Source: Gammaproteobacteria bacterium (lineage in GTDB: Bacteria > Pseudomonadota > Gammaproteobacteria > Burkholderiales > Rhodocyclaceae). From it: a DNA stretch of 64,000 nt. The notes beneath the pieces were generated by a model, which worked only from the letters and a program-made list of their open reading frames with translations, was not told the origin of the DNA and searched no databases. Position numbers and translations under genes: made by a program. How positions within the stretch are numbered: the stretch's first letter is position 1; each line of letters starts with the position of its first letter. Positions 1 through 8,214 of this stretch are shown piece after piece. The stretch spans positions 50,812-114,811 of the forward strand of contig JAHJHI010000033.1 in assembly GCA_018824085.1 (NCBI GenBank). Reading direction: 5' to 3'.

Positions 1-160
1 CGGGAAAATGCTTGCTCGGTTCGTCAATGACCACGTGCCGGCTCGTCACGAGAAACAGCTGCCCGTCACGTTCGAAGAAAAAACCGGTCGCATTCGTCAG
101 GAGGCGTTGCTGGTCGAACGTGCATACACGTGCGGCAGTGAGCAGGAGTGGTTCGATCAT
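1..160 (-). CDS. Trypsin-like serine peptidase, N-terminal fragment (runs off the left edge)
   Basis: Reading the minus strand from an ATG at 160-158 gives 53 codons that stay open to the window edge. The peptide contains NATGFFFERDGQLFLVTSRH, the usual opening of trypsin-like peptidase domains: a glycine-initiated strand followed by the catalytic-histidine segment, here TSRHVV. The catalytic Asp and Ser would lie outside the window, so activity cannot be judged. A weak GGAG lies about 13 bases upstream of the start. An 18-bp palindrome resembling a LexA operator lies about 117 bp upstream. Family assignment rests on one motif region only. Confidence 0.6.
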   Translation of the reverse strand, partial: MIEPLLLTAARVCTFDQQRLLTNATGFFFERDGQLFLVTSRHVVIDEPSKHFP

Positions 161-757
161 GTACGGGCGGTGCTCCGTGAAAAGGTGCTGCTGGGGCGGC
201 GGGCACGGCCAGCAGGGCCGCGCAGGCGCGCTCTCGGAGGGGGAAACGGCGGTCCCGCAAGGGGAACCCGGTCGAAGGTGTATACTCATACACCAGTGTC
301 GAACGCGCATCGCCCCGGATGTTGGCACGAAGATCCGCCTTTTGGCGGGTGATCGTGCCTTCGCAACCGTCTTCATGCCGGGGATTCGACGCCGCATCCA
401 CAAGGGCTCCGCACGTGAATGCGAAGTCCGGACGGTGCGCAGCAACCTTCCGGCATGTCTTTCTTCATCGCGCCTGTTTCGGCGACCCGGCGACGGCCGC
501 ACTTTCATCTGCGGCCAGACGGCGGCGTTGCCAGGCGCGACGCGGTAAAGCCAGCGAGTACGTACACCTCGCCTCCAGCCCCCGGGCCGGAGGTTTCCAG
601 CGTTCGTCCTGCTGAATGGTTTCTGTGTGGCAATGGCCCGCCGGTCATGCCGCAATCCTCGCGTGGGGGACACATCGGCAAGTGCCGCTTGCCCCCACCG
701 GAAAAGTACGGTCAGGCCGCGCTTTTCCATTTAAGATTTGAATCAGGAGAAGTAGCT
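161..757. other. 597-bp region without a convincing gene
   Basis: Open frames here are GC-driven and none has a recognisable product or a good ribosome binding site. The region holds the LexA-like palindrome at 277-294 and a small CCTCC/GGAGG hairpin at 572-593. It must also hold the infA promoter and leader. I see no further signal that I can name. Confidence 0.5.
277..294. promoter_or_regulatory. LexA-box-like palindrome
   Basis: GGTGTATACTCATACACC is a perfect 7-bp inverted repeat with a 4-base spacer. Read on the minus strand, its core TGTATGAGTATACA is very close to the core of the classic recA SOS operator (TGTATGAGCATACA). The outer base is G/C-swapped relative to the CTG/CAG consensus, so LexA binding is plausible but unproven. 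The nearest gene pointing away from it is the peptidase fragment at the left edge. Confidence 0.4.
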
Positions 758-1015
758 ATGGCCAAAGAAGAACTCATCGACATGAACGGCGTGGTGACCG
801 AAGTGCTGCCGGACTCGCGTTTCCGCGTCACGCTTGAAAACGGTCACGAAGTTGTCGCCTACACCTGCGGCAAGATGCGCAAGCACCACATCCGCATCCT
901 CGCCGGCGACAAGGTGTCGCTCGAACTGTCGCCCTACGACTTCAGCAAGGGGCGCATCACCTTCCGCCACATCGAAGGCCGCGGCCCGGCGCCGTCACAG
1001 CGCCGCGTGCACTGA
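758..1015 (+). CDS. infA: Translation initiation factor IF-1, long variant
   Basis: The 85-residue product is a single S1/OB-fold protein. It binds the ribosomal A site on the 30S subunit and cooperates with IF-2 and IF-3 during initiation. Diagnostic stretches are [31 protein letters not shown] and [13 protein letters not shown]. The usual IF-1 has about 72 residues. This one carries a C-terminal extension ([15 protein letters not shown]), typical of the second infA copy found outside the ribosomal protein operon in many betaproteobacteria. The ATG at 758 is preceded by AGGAGA at a good distance. The frame is open further upstream, but that part has no IF-1 similarity and no better start. 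It stands alone, without ribosomal-protein neighbours. Confidence 0.93.
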   Translation: MAKEELIDMNGVVTEVLPDSRFRVTLENGHEVVAYTCGKMRKHHIRILAGDKVSLELSPYDFSKGRITFRHIEGRGPAPSQRRVH

Positions 1016-1225
1016 CCGCCCGGCCTGTCACCGCAGGCCTGCGATCATGGCGCAACGCGCCGGTCATCGCCGGCCACACACACCGCACCTCACCCCCGTC
1101 AATCCGTCTGCGCCCCGGACGGCCGGCACACGACGGTACATGACCGCTCCCCCTGGCGGCGTGATCTAGACTTCCCGATGGGGATGGCCCTCTTCGCCAT
1201 CCCGTTCCACACGGGAGTTCGCCAC

Positions 1226-2611
1226 ATGACGCAAGCAGTCAGAATGGAAAGCGATACGCTGGGTGCGATCGCTGTTCCTGCAGAAGCCCTCTGGGGCGCC
1301 CAGACGCAACGCGCACTGACCCACTTCCGTATCTCCACCGAACGCATGCCGGACGCGCTGCTGATGGCGCTGGCGCTCGTCAAGCGCGCCTGCGCGCAGG
1401 TCAATGGCGAACTCGGACTGCTGCCGGCCGGCATGGCGGACGCCATCGTCCGGGCCGCCGACGAAGTGCGGGCGGGGGAGCATCCGGACGCGTTTCCGCT
1501 CGCCGTATGGCAGACCGGCTCCGGCACGCAGACCAACATGAACATGAACGAAGTGCTGGCCAACCGCGCGTCGGAATTGCTGAATGGCGGCCGGGGCGAG
1601 CAGCGCACGGTGCATCCGAACGATGACGTGAACCTCGGTCAGTCGTCGAACGACATTTTCCCGACCGCGATGCATGTGGCGGCGGCGAGCGCACTGGCTG
1701 AACGACTGCTGCCCGCGCTGCACTCGCTGCGCGGCGCCCTGGCCGAGCAGTCCGCTGCCTGCGCAGGCATCGTGAAGATCGGCCGCACCCACCTGCAGGA
1801 CGCCACGCCGCTCACGCTCGGGCAGGAAATGTCGGGCTGGGTCGCACAACTCGAACACGCCGGGCGCGCCATCACCGCCACGCTGGACGCGCTGCATGAG
1901 CTGGCGGTGGGGGGCACCGCCGTCGGCACCGGTCTGAACACGCACGCCGAGTTCGGGACGCGAGTCGCCGCGCATCTGGCCACCGCGACCGGGCTGCCGC
2001 TGCACTGCGCATCGAATCGCTACGCGGCGCTCGCGGCGCACGACCCGCTCGTGAGCACGCACGGCGCACTGAAGACGCTGGCCGTGGCACTGATGAAGAT
2101 CGCCAACGACGTGCGCTGGCTTGCCTCCGGACCGCGTTGCGGCATCGGCGAACTGCAGCTTCCGGAGAACGAGCCTGGCAGTTCCATCATGCCGGGCAAG
2201 GTCAATCCGACGCAGTGCGAAGCGCTCACGATGGTGTGTTGCCAGGTGCTGGGCAACGACGTCGCGCTGAGCATCGGCGGCGCTTCCGGCAACTTCGAAC
2301 TGAACGTGTTCAAACCGCTGATCATCCGGAATTTTCTGGAGAGCGTGCGCTTGCTGGGCGACGCCATGGCGAGCTTCGAGGAGCACTGCGTACGCGGCAT
2401 GCGCCCGGACCGTGAACGCATCGAATCATTGCTGGAGCGTTCGCTGATGCTGGTGACGGCGCTCAGTCCGCACATCGGCTACGACCGCGCGGCCGGCATC
2501 GCCAAGCACGCGCACCGCGAAGGGCTGTCGCTGCGCGACGCAGCGCTTGCACTGGGCGAGGTCAGCGCGGCCCAGTTCGACGAATGGGTACAGCCCGCGC
2601 GCATGGTGTGA
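1226..2611 (+). CDS. fumC: Class II fumarate hydratase
   Basis: A 461-residue cytoplasmic enzyme of the aspartase/fumarase superfamily that interconverts fumarate and malate in the TCA cycle without an iron-sulfur cluster. Family landmarks are [16 protein letters not shown] (substrate binding), [16 protein letters not shown] (catalytic His) and the superfamily signature [13 protein letters not shown] near residue 316, which carries the mobile-loop serine. Length matches known FumC proteins (about 460-467). I chose the ATG at 1226 because GGGAG lies 9 bases upstream; an in-frame ATG at 1178 would add a non-homologous leader. The gene converges on the DksA-like gene, with a hairpin between the two ends. 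Confidence 0.95.
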   Translation: MTQAVRMESDTLGAIAVPAEALWGAQTQRALTHFRISTERMPDALLMALALVKRACAQVNGELGLLPAGMADAIVRAADEVRAGEHPDAFPLAVWQTGSGTQTNMNMNEVLANRASELLNGGRGEQRTVHPNDDVNLGQSSNDIFPTAMHVAAASALAERLLPALHSLRGALAEQSAACAGIVKIGRTHLQDATPLTLGQEMSGWVAQLEHAGRAITATLDALHELAVGGTAVGTGLNTHAEFGTRVAAHLATATGLPLHCASNRYAALAAHDPLVSTHGALKTLAVALMKIANDVRWLASGPRCGIGELQLPENEPGSSIMPGKVNPTQCEALTMVCCQVLGNDVALSIGGASGNFELNVFKPLIIRNFLESVRLLGDAMASFEEHCVRGMRPDRERIESLLERSLMLVTALSPHIGYDRAAGIAKHAHREGLSLRDAALALGEVSAAQFDEWVQPARMV

Positions 2612-2615
2612 CCGG

Positions 2616-2634
2616 AGCCGCCGGGGCGGCGGCT
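2616..2634. terminator. GC-rich hairpin between convergent fumC and dksA-like genes
   Basis: AGCCGCC, loop GGGGC, GGCGGCT forms a perfect 7-bp stem that ends in the stop codon of the minus-strand gene. There is no T-tract on either side, so it is at best an atypical intrinsic terminator or an mRNA-end-stabilising hairpin. Confidence 0.4.
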
Positions 2635-3067
2635 ATCTGCCGCGCATGCGCCGGCGCTGCTCGTGCAATTCCTGTGCTTCGAGCGACAGCGTGGCCGTTG
2701 GCCGGGCGAGCAGCCGCGCGATGCCTATCGGCTCACCGGAGAACTCGCACCAGCCGTAGCTGCCGTCGGCGATGCGCTTGAGCGCCTCGTCTATCGTGTG
2801 CAGATGCTTGCGCTCACGGTCGCGTACGCGCAGCTCAAGTGAATGGTCTTCTTCCAGCGACGCCCGGTCGGACGGGTCGGGCGTGCGCTCGAATTCGTGC
2901 AGGTGCTGCGTGGTTTCATGCGCGGATTGCAGCAACGCGTCGCGTTCGGCGCACAGTCGCTGGTGGAAGAACGCAAGCTGTTCCGCTGACATGTATTCCG
3001 ATTCGGGCGCCGCAAGCAGCGTGGCTTCCGCAGCGGAGAGCGGATCGGATACGGGGGCAATCATCAT
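2633..3067 (-). CDS. DksA/TraR-family RNA polymerase secondary-channel regulator, cysteine-poor
   Basis: This 144-residue protein matches DksA in layout: a long coiled coil with the tip motif DPSDRA (DksA consensus DxxDxA), then an acidic stretch, then a C-terminal globular part. DksA binds the RNA polymerase secondary channel and modulates rRNA and amino-acid promoters together with ppGpp. The zinc-finger region here reads CEFSGEPIGIARLLARPTAT. Only one cysteine (about residue 107) is left of the four in E. coli DksA, so zinc binding is unlikely. Zinc-independent paralogues of this type are known. The start chosen, ATG at 3067, has GGAGG seven bases upstream; an ORF extension to 3238 lacks similarity. 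It is probably a second DksA acting under zinc limitation or stress. Confidence 0.82.
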   Translation of the reverse strand: MMIAPVSDPLSAAEATLLAAPESEYMSAEQLAFFHQRLCAERDALLQSAHETTQHLHEFERTPDPSDRASLEEDHSLELRVRDRERKHLHTIDEALKRIADGSYGWCEFSGEPIGIARLLARPTATLSLEAQELHEQRRRMRGR

Positions 3068-3291
3068 GGCCGGCCTCCTCTGGAGGTGTGTCCTTCGCGG
3101 AAAGGGGCGCGACACGCTCACGACTGCGAGCGTGCGCATCGGGCGGATTGACTGCGATTCCACCCGACTCCGGACGCGCTCCCGGGCTGCGGACGCGTCG
3201 ATGATCACCATACACGTCAACTGCGGCCGGCAACGCATCTTTACCGTGACAATCAGTCACCGGATACGGCTACCGGCCGCGCCGCAACGGC

Positions 3292-5049
3292 TCAGTCCCG
3301 AAGCAGCTTGAACACCCACATCGATCCGCCCTGATTCAGCGTGTTCACCTTCTTCGCGACCTCGCCGCCCCACAGAGGCACCGCGCCACCCCAGCCCGCG
3401 CTGACCGCGATGTACTGCTCGCCGTCCTGTTCCCACGTGATCGGCGGCGCCACGATGCCGGTACCGACCTGGAACGACCACACTTCCTTGCCGGTCTTTG
3501 CATCCGCGGCCTTCAGATAGCCTTCGGGCGTGCCCCAGAACACCAGCCCGCCCTTCGTGGCCAGCACGCCACCCCACAGCGGCGCGTTGTTCGTGATCTG
3601 CCAGACGATCTTGCCGGTGCGCGGGTCGACGGCCCGCAGCGCACCGATGTAGTCGCCGCCGATGTCCTTCGCATCCAGGGTCTTGATCGTGAAGCCGGCG
3701 CCCAGATACGCGGCACCCTTCTTGTACGAAATCGGTTCGTTCCAGATGTCCATGCCCCATTCGTTCGACGGCACGTAAAAGTAGCCGGTTTCGGGGCTGT
3801 AGGCCATCGGCATCTGGTTCTTGCCGCCGAGGAAGGATGGCGCGGTGGTGACGACGGTGCCCTTCTTGCCGTCCGTGCCCTGCACCGGATCCCCCGGGCG
3901 ATTGGCCGGATCGAATATCGGGCGTCCGTTGGCGTCGAGTCCGGTCGCCCAGGTCAGCTTCTTCACGAACGGAAAGCCGCGCTCGAACTTGCCGGTGTTC
4001 GCGTCCAGCACATAGAAGAAGCCATTGCGGTCGGCCTTGGCGCCGAAACGCTTTCCGTTCATGTCGAAGGTGACGAATTCGTTCACTCCGTCATAGTCCC
4101 AGCCGTCGTTCGGCGTGCCCTGGAAGTGCCATTTGATCTGTCCGGTCGCAACGTCGATGGCCACCGTCGAACAGGAATAGAGGTTGTCGCCGGGGCGCAG
4201 ATGACTGTTCCACGGCGCCGGATTGCCGGTACCGAAGTAGGCCAGTCCGGTCCTGGCGTCATAGGTGCCGCCGAGCCAGGTCGCCGCACCGCCCACTTTC
4301 CAGAGGTCGCCCGGCCAGCTGGCATTGACCGTGCCGCTGATGCCGTTCTCCGCCTTGCCGCCGGCAGCGTCGAACTTGTAGCCCATGTGGCCCTCGACGG
4401 TCGGTCGCGACCAGACCATCTTGCCCGTCTTCGGGTCGCGCGCCTCGACCCGGCCGATGATGCCGAACTCGCCGCCCGACACGCCGGTCAGCAACAGGCC
4501 TTTCGCGATGATGGGCGCAGCCGATGCGGAGTAGCCGGCCGCATAGTCATCGATCTTCTCCTTCCACACGACCTTGCCGGTCGCCTGATCGAGCGCCACG
4601 AGCTGTGCGTCCAGCGTGGCGTAGATGACGAGGTTGTCGAACACCGCCGCGCCGCGGTTGATCACGTCGCAACAGGGCATGATGCCTTCGGGCAGGCGAT
4701 GCTCGTACTGCCACAGGCGACGGCCCGTCTTCGTGTCTATGGCATAGATCCGCGAGTACGAGGCGGTGACGAACATCCGGCCATTGACGACCAGTGGCTG
4801 CGCCTCCTGTCCGCGCTGCTTCTCGCCGCCATATGAATAGGACCAGGCCGGCACCAGCCGCTTGATGGTCGTCGTATTGATCGCGGTGAGCGGGCTGTAG
4901 CGCTGCCCTTCCGTGCCCATGCCCCAGGACAGGACATCGCCGGTGGTCTGCGCATCGTTCTCGATATCGGCCACAGTGACCGCGGCGCGTGTCGCGCTGG
5001 CGGACGCACCTGCCGTCAGCACAAGCAGGGCGAGGGTTGTCTTTTTCAT
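3292..5049 (-). CDS. PQQ-dependent alcohol dehydrogenase with lanthanide-type metal site
   Basis: This 585-residue periplasmic quinoprotein is an eight-bladed propeller of the methanol/ethanol dehydrogenase family. It would oxidise primary alcohols and pass electrons to a cytochrome c. A signal peptide covers about residues 1-23. The vicinal disulfide that stacks on PQQ is C126-C127 (in MPCCDV). Repeated W-docking-like segments such as [11 protein letters not shown] and [13 protein letters not shown] mark the blades. The catalytic region reads GWDYDGVNE: Asp318 is followed two residues later by Asp320. That extra Asp is the established hallmark of lanthanide-dependent XoxF/ExaF/PedH enzymes; calcium enzymes usually have Ala, Ser or Thr there. 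The ATG is preceded by AAGGAG. No cytochrome or PQQ biosynthesis gene lies nearby. Whether methanol or longer alcohols are the substrate cannot be read from the sequence. Confidence 0.9.
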   Translation of the reverse strand: MKKTTLALLVLTAGASASATRAAVTVADIENDAQTTGDVLSWGMGTEGQRYSPLTAINTTTIKRLVPAWSYSYGGEKQRGQEAQPLVVNGRMFVTASYSRIYAIDTKTGRRLWQYEHRLPEGIMPCCDVINRGAAVFDNLVIYATLDAQLVALDQATGKVVWKEKIDDYAAGYSASAAPIIAKGLLLTGVSGGEFGIIGRVEARDPKTGKMVWSRPTVEGHMGYKFDAAGGKAENGISGTVNASWPGDLWKVGGAATWLGGTYDARTGLAYFGTGNPAPWNSHLRPGDNLYSCSTVAIDVATGQIKWHFQGTPNDGWDYDGVNEFVTFDMNGKRFGAKADRNGFFYVLDANTGKFERGFPFVKKLTWATGLDANGRPIFDPANRPGDPVQGTDGKKGTVVTTAPSFLGGKNQMPMAYSPETGYFYVPSNEWGMDIWNEPISYKKGAAYLGAGFTIKTLDAKDIGGDYIGALRAVDPRTGKIVWQITNNAPLWGGVLATKGGLVFWGTPEGYLKAADAKTGKEVWSFQVGTGIVAPPITWEQDGEQYIAVSAGWGGAVPLWGGEVAKKVNTLNQGGSMWVFKLLRD

Positions 5050-5355
5050 GCGGTGAACTCCTTGTCGTATCAGCGGAAAGCCGGCCTGAGGCGCAACCGG
5101 AAGTCGTGCCTCAGGCAGACGTCATGTCCGCAACGCAAAGTACGTACCACGCCGCGCAATCGCGGCTGCGCAGACAACTGCGTGTCCGGCAAACGCTGCC
5201 TGGGCGCCGATCCGCTCAGCCGCGCCGGACCGATCATGACAAATGCACGATGCGAGCGGCGCGCCCGCACGCTCGGTAATCGTACGAACGGACGCACCGG
5301 ACGTTCGAATATCGAACCGGCACGGATGCGGCACACATGGCGCGGCGGCGAAGAC
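5050..5355. other. 306-bp upstream region of the PQQ dehydrogenase, with a small palindrome
   Basis: No gene is visible. The stretch lies between the dehydrogenase start and the end of the upstream ABC exporter gene and should contain the dehydrogenase promoter. It includes the perfect inverted repeat GTTCGAATATCGAAC at 5303-5317 (6-bp arms, 3-base spacer), which could be an operator. I cannot assign a regulator. Confidence 0.4.
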
Positions 5356-7104
5356 CTACGCCGCGTCGATGAACTGCAGCCGCGCGAGCCGCGCGTACAG
5401 GCCGTCTCCCGCCAGCAGCTGCGCGTGCGTGCCGGTCTCGGCGACGCGGCCATGTTCGAGCACGACGATGCGGTCGGCGCGCTGCACTGTCGCCAGCCGG
5501 TGCGCAACGACCAGCGTCGTGCGGCTCGCCATCAGCGGCGCCAGTGCCGCCTGCACCATGCGTTCGCTTTCGGCGTCCAGCGCGGACGTGGCTTCGTCGA
5601 GCAGCAGGACGGGCCGGTCGGCCAGAATGGCGCGTGCAATCGCGATGCGCTGACGCTGGCCGCCGGACAGGCGCACGCCGCGCTCGCCCAGCGGGCTGTC
5701 ATAGCCGCCGGGCAGCGCGCGTATGAAATCGTCGGCAAAGGCCGCGACGCAGGCGGCCCGCACCTCGTCGTCGCCCGCGTCGGGCCGTGCGTAGCGCACG
5801 TTGTCAGCCACGCTGGCGGCGAAGATGACCGGCTCCTGCGGCACCAGCGCAATGCGCGCGCGCACGTCGGCCGGATCGGCCTGCGCCAGCGGCACGCCAT
5901 CGACCTCCACCGTGCCGCCCTGCGGATCGTAGAAGCGCAGCAGCAGCTGGAACAGCGTGGACTTGCCGGCACCCGACGGGCCGACCAGCGCGACCGTCTC
6001 GCCGGCGCGGATGTGGAGATCGAAGTGTTCGATCGCCGGCAGATCAGGCCGGCTCGGATAGCTGAAGCGCACGTCGCGGAACGCGATGTCGCCGCGCGCA
6101 GGTAGCGGCAGCGGCACCGGCTGCGCCGGCGCCGCGATGTCCGGCCGCGTATCGATAAGCTCGATCAGGCGCTCGGTCGCACCCGCCGCGCGCTGCAACT
6201 CGCCCCACACCTCGGACAGGGCGCCGACCGAACTGGCGACGATGGCCGCGTAGAACACGAAGGCCGACAGCTCGCCCGCGCTCAGCCGGCCCGCCAGCAC
6301 GTCGTGCCCCCCCACCCAGAGGATGAGCGCCACCGAGCCGAACACCAGCAGGATGACCATCACGATCATCATGGCGCTGTGGCGGTAGCGGTGTATGCCG
6401 GTATCGAAGCTGCGCTCCACCAGCGCAGCAAAGTGACGACTGTCCGCCGCCTCGTGGCCGCACGCCTGCACGATGCGGATCGCGTGCACGCTTTCGTCGA
6501 CGTGTGTACCCAGATCAGCCACCCTCGCCTGCCGCTCGCGCGACAGGGCCCGCACCCGGCGGCCGAACAGCACGATGGGCGCGACCACCAGCGGCACCCC
6601 GGCCAGCACCAGCAGCGTCAGCCGGCCGCTGGTCAGCGCCAGCATCACCAGCCCGCCGACGAGCAGAAGGACGTTGCGCAGCGCGATCGAGAGCGTCGAC
6701 CCGACGACGTTCTCGATCTGGGCCGTGTCGTTCGTCAGCCGGGAAATCACCTCGCCGGTCCGCCCCGCCTCGAAGAAGGACGGTGGCAGCGAAAGCAGAT
6801 GCGAGTACACCCGCGTCCGCAGGTCCGCCGCCACCCGCTCGCCCAGCCACGACACATTGTAGAAACGCAGCCACGTTGCGCCGGCCAGCAACACCACCAG
6901 CGCCAGCGTGGCGGCGAGCGCCCGGTCCAGCCACTGCGGGTCGCCGGCGGCGAACCCCTGGTCGATGACGCTGCGCAAGCCCTGACCCAGCGCCAGCGCC
7001 GCGCTCGCCGCCAGCACAAGCCCGGTCGCCGCCAGCAACAGGCGGCTGCGATGCGGCTTCACAAGCTCGAACATCACCTGCCTCGAACGACTCAATTCAC
7101 TCAC
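5356..7104 (-). CDS. ABC-type exporter, fused membrane and ATPase domains (MsbA/multidrug family)
   Basis: A 582-residue half-transporter that would work as a homodimer in the inner membrane. The N-terminal part (about 15-310) is a six-helix exporter domain, with RTGEVISRLTNDTAQIENVV as the typical intracellular-loop motif. The C-terminal part is a nucleotide-binding domain with Walker A GPSGAGKST (near residue 376), Q-loop VPQEPVIF, signature LSGGQRQRIAIARAI, Walker B VLLLDEATSALD and switch His in VAHRL. Such proteins flip lipids, lipid A core or drugs outward; the substrate cannot be told from sequence. A GTG start fits because AAGGAG lies eight bases upstream. The gene is divergent from tRNA-Leu. 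Confidence 0.88.
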   Translation of the reverse strand: MSELSRSRQVMFELVKPHRSRLLLAATGLVLAASAALALGQGLRSVIDQGFAAGDPQWLDRALAATLALVVLLAGATWLRFYNVSWLGERVAADLRTRVYSHLLSLPPSFFEAGRTGEVISRLTNDTAQIENVVGSTLSIALRNVLLLVGGLVMLALTSGRLTLLVLAGVPLVVAPIVLFGRRVRALSRERQARVADLGTHVDESVHAIRIVQACGHEAADSRHFAALVERSFDTGIHRYRHSAMMIVMVILLVFGSVALILWVGGHDVLAGRLSAGELSAFVFYAAIVASSVGALSEVWGELQRAAGATERLIELIDTRPDIAAPAQPVPLPLPARGDIAFRDVRFSYPSRPDLPAIEHFDLHIRAGETVALVGPSGAGKSTLFQLLLRFYDPQGGTVEVDGVPLAQADPADVRARIALVPQEPVIFAASVADNVRYARPDAGDDEVRAACVAAFADDFIRALPGGYDSPLGERGVRLSGGQRQRIAIARAILADRPVLLLDEATSALDAESERMVQAALAPLMASRTTLVVAHRLATVQRADRIVVLEHGRVAETGTHAQLLAGDGLYARLARLQFIDAA

Positions 7105-7159
7105 TCAGATATCTCCTTGCGCAAACAAAATTGTTGTACACTCGCGCCCCTACCCAAGT

Positions 7160-7244
7160 GCGCGGGTGGCGAAATTGGTAGACGCGCTGTCTTGAGGGGG
7201 CAGTGCCGCAAGGCGTGAGAGTTCGAGTCTCTCTCCGCGCACCA
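7160..7244 (+). tRNA. tRNA-Leu (anticodon GAG)
   Basis: An 85-base cloverleaf with a long variable arm. The acceptor GCGCGGG pairs with TCCGCGC (one G-T pair), followed by discriminator A and encoded CCA. The anticodon loop reads CTTGAGG, giving GAG, which reads CTC/CTT leucine codons. The D loop contains AATTGGTAGA and the T arm is GAGAG/CTCTC around TTCGAGT. A TACACT box at 7137-7142 followed by a GC-rich discriminator is a plausible -10 element. The gene diverges from the ABC exporter gene. Confidence 0.96.
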
Positions 7245-7322
7245 CATCCTTCTGTCCGTCCGGGCCTGATGTACCCGATCCCCCGTCGTTCGGCAGGGAA
7301 AGTTCCACGTCATTTCCGCTTC

Positions 7323-7356
7323 CGCATTGCAGCCAGCCGTTTCGTGCTGCAATGCG
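7323..7356. repeat. Perfect 11-bp inverted repeat downstream of tRNA-Leu
   Basis: CGCATTGCAGC at 7323-7333 and GCTGCAATGCG at 7346-7356 are exact reverse complements separated by 12 bases. No T-run follows. It could be a tRNA-transcript processing or termination hairpin, or an operator for the downstream gene at 7475. I cannot distinguish these. Confidence 0.5.
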
Positions 7357-7474
7357 CGTCCGGCCGCCTGCCGCGTTTGTTACTATCCGCGACGCACTTC
7401 CAGGCCCACTACCCACAGCCCAAGAGCGCCTGTCATGCAACAGGAGCCGGACAAGGTCGGAGAAGGAGACAACG

Positions 7475-8200
7475 ATGGCGTTGGACAAGGCCCTGCTGGG
7501 CCGGTTGCTGCAGTTGAACGAACCGTGGACAGTACGCGACATCCGCTTCGACGCGGGGGCGCAGCGAGTGGACGCATGGGTGGGCCTTGAAGCCCCGCGT
7601 GGCTGGTTCGGCCTCGCACGCAAGCCCGAAGCCGAAGGCCCGGAACGCTCATGGCGCCATATCGACCTTGCCGGATGGCGCTGCCACATCCATGTGCAGG
7701 CTCCCGCGAGCGCCAATCTCGGCGCGCTGCCCTGGGCCGGCCCGGCAGACATGCCGTTTTCGCAGGCGCTGTCGAAACAGGTATTCGCGCTGTTCAACGA
7801 AGGCGTGTCGCTGAACGGCATCTGCGCGATCACCGGCATCCCGCTGCAGGAATTGTGGAAGTTCAAGTTCTCGCTCGACCAGGGCAGGACATCGATCGCC
7901 GACCCCGCTTCGCGCAGCGCCAGCACTGCCGCCATCGCGACACCGATCGCCGAGGGCGCGGACGGGCCGGACGGCATTCCCGACGTGGCCGATCCGGTCT
8001 GGCTGCAACTGATAGAGGGCCAGCTCGATCTGGACATCCGCGCACTCAGCCTCCGCCTGCTGATGACGCGACTGCGCAGCCAGATGGAAGTCATTACCGA
8101 CGACGAAGTGCGCATGCTCAAGCTGCGTGAGCTGCATCGCTACTTCGTCAAGAACGCCCGCATGCTCGGCCACGAACTGGCCCAGCTGCAGACGCACTGA
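7475..8200 (+). CDS. Unknown protein with an ISL3-transposase-like N-terminal region and no DDE domain
   Basis: The 241-residue product has no function that I recognise. Its first 135 residues follow the order of segments at the start of ISL3-family transposases: a beta-rich opening (VRDIRFDAGAQRVDAWVG), a stretch like the WRHLD...HARVP block (WRHIDLAGWRCHIHVQAP), then LPWAGP as in the VPWAEP motif, then a helix-turn-helix-like run (NEGVSLNGICAITGIPLQEL). The zinc-finger cysteines of ISL3 transposases are missing. The remaining 100 residues are acidic and helical and show no DDE/RNase H-like catalytic domain. The ATG has AAGGAG six bases upstream. A domesticated transposase-derived DNA-binding protein is my inference. 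It lies 14 bases before the next gene, so the two are probably cotranscribed. Confidence 0.7.
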   Translation: MALDKALLGRLLQLNEPWTVRDIRFDAGAQRVDAWVGLEAPRGWFGLARKPEAEGPERSWRHIDLAGWRCHIHVQAPASANLGALPWAGPADMPFSQALSKQVFALFNEGVSLNGICAITGIPLQELWKFKFSLDQGRTSIADPASRSASTAAIATPIAEGADGPDGIPDVADPVWLQLIEGQLDLDIRALSLRLLMTRLRSQMEVITDDEVRMLKLRELHRYFVKNARMLGHELAQLQTH

Positions 8201-8214
8201 ATCAACACATCCCG

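Noticed and set aside
572..593. Riboswitch or thermosensor in the infA leader
   Set aside because: Only a weak 5-bp CCTCC/GGAGG hairpin is visible, far from the start codon; not enough to call an RNA element.
419..757. N-terminal extension of IF-1
   Set aside because: The frame is open upstream of 758, but the residues are unrelated to IF-1, and the Shine-Dalgarno sequence AGGAGA sits right before the ATG at 758.
7475..8200. Intact or recent ISL3 insertion sequence
   Set aside because: There is no DDE domain, no flanking terminal inverted repeats that I can recognise, and the gene is short with a normal ribosome binding site.
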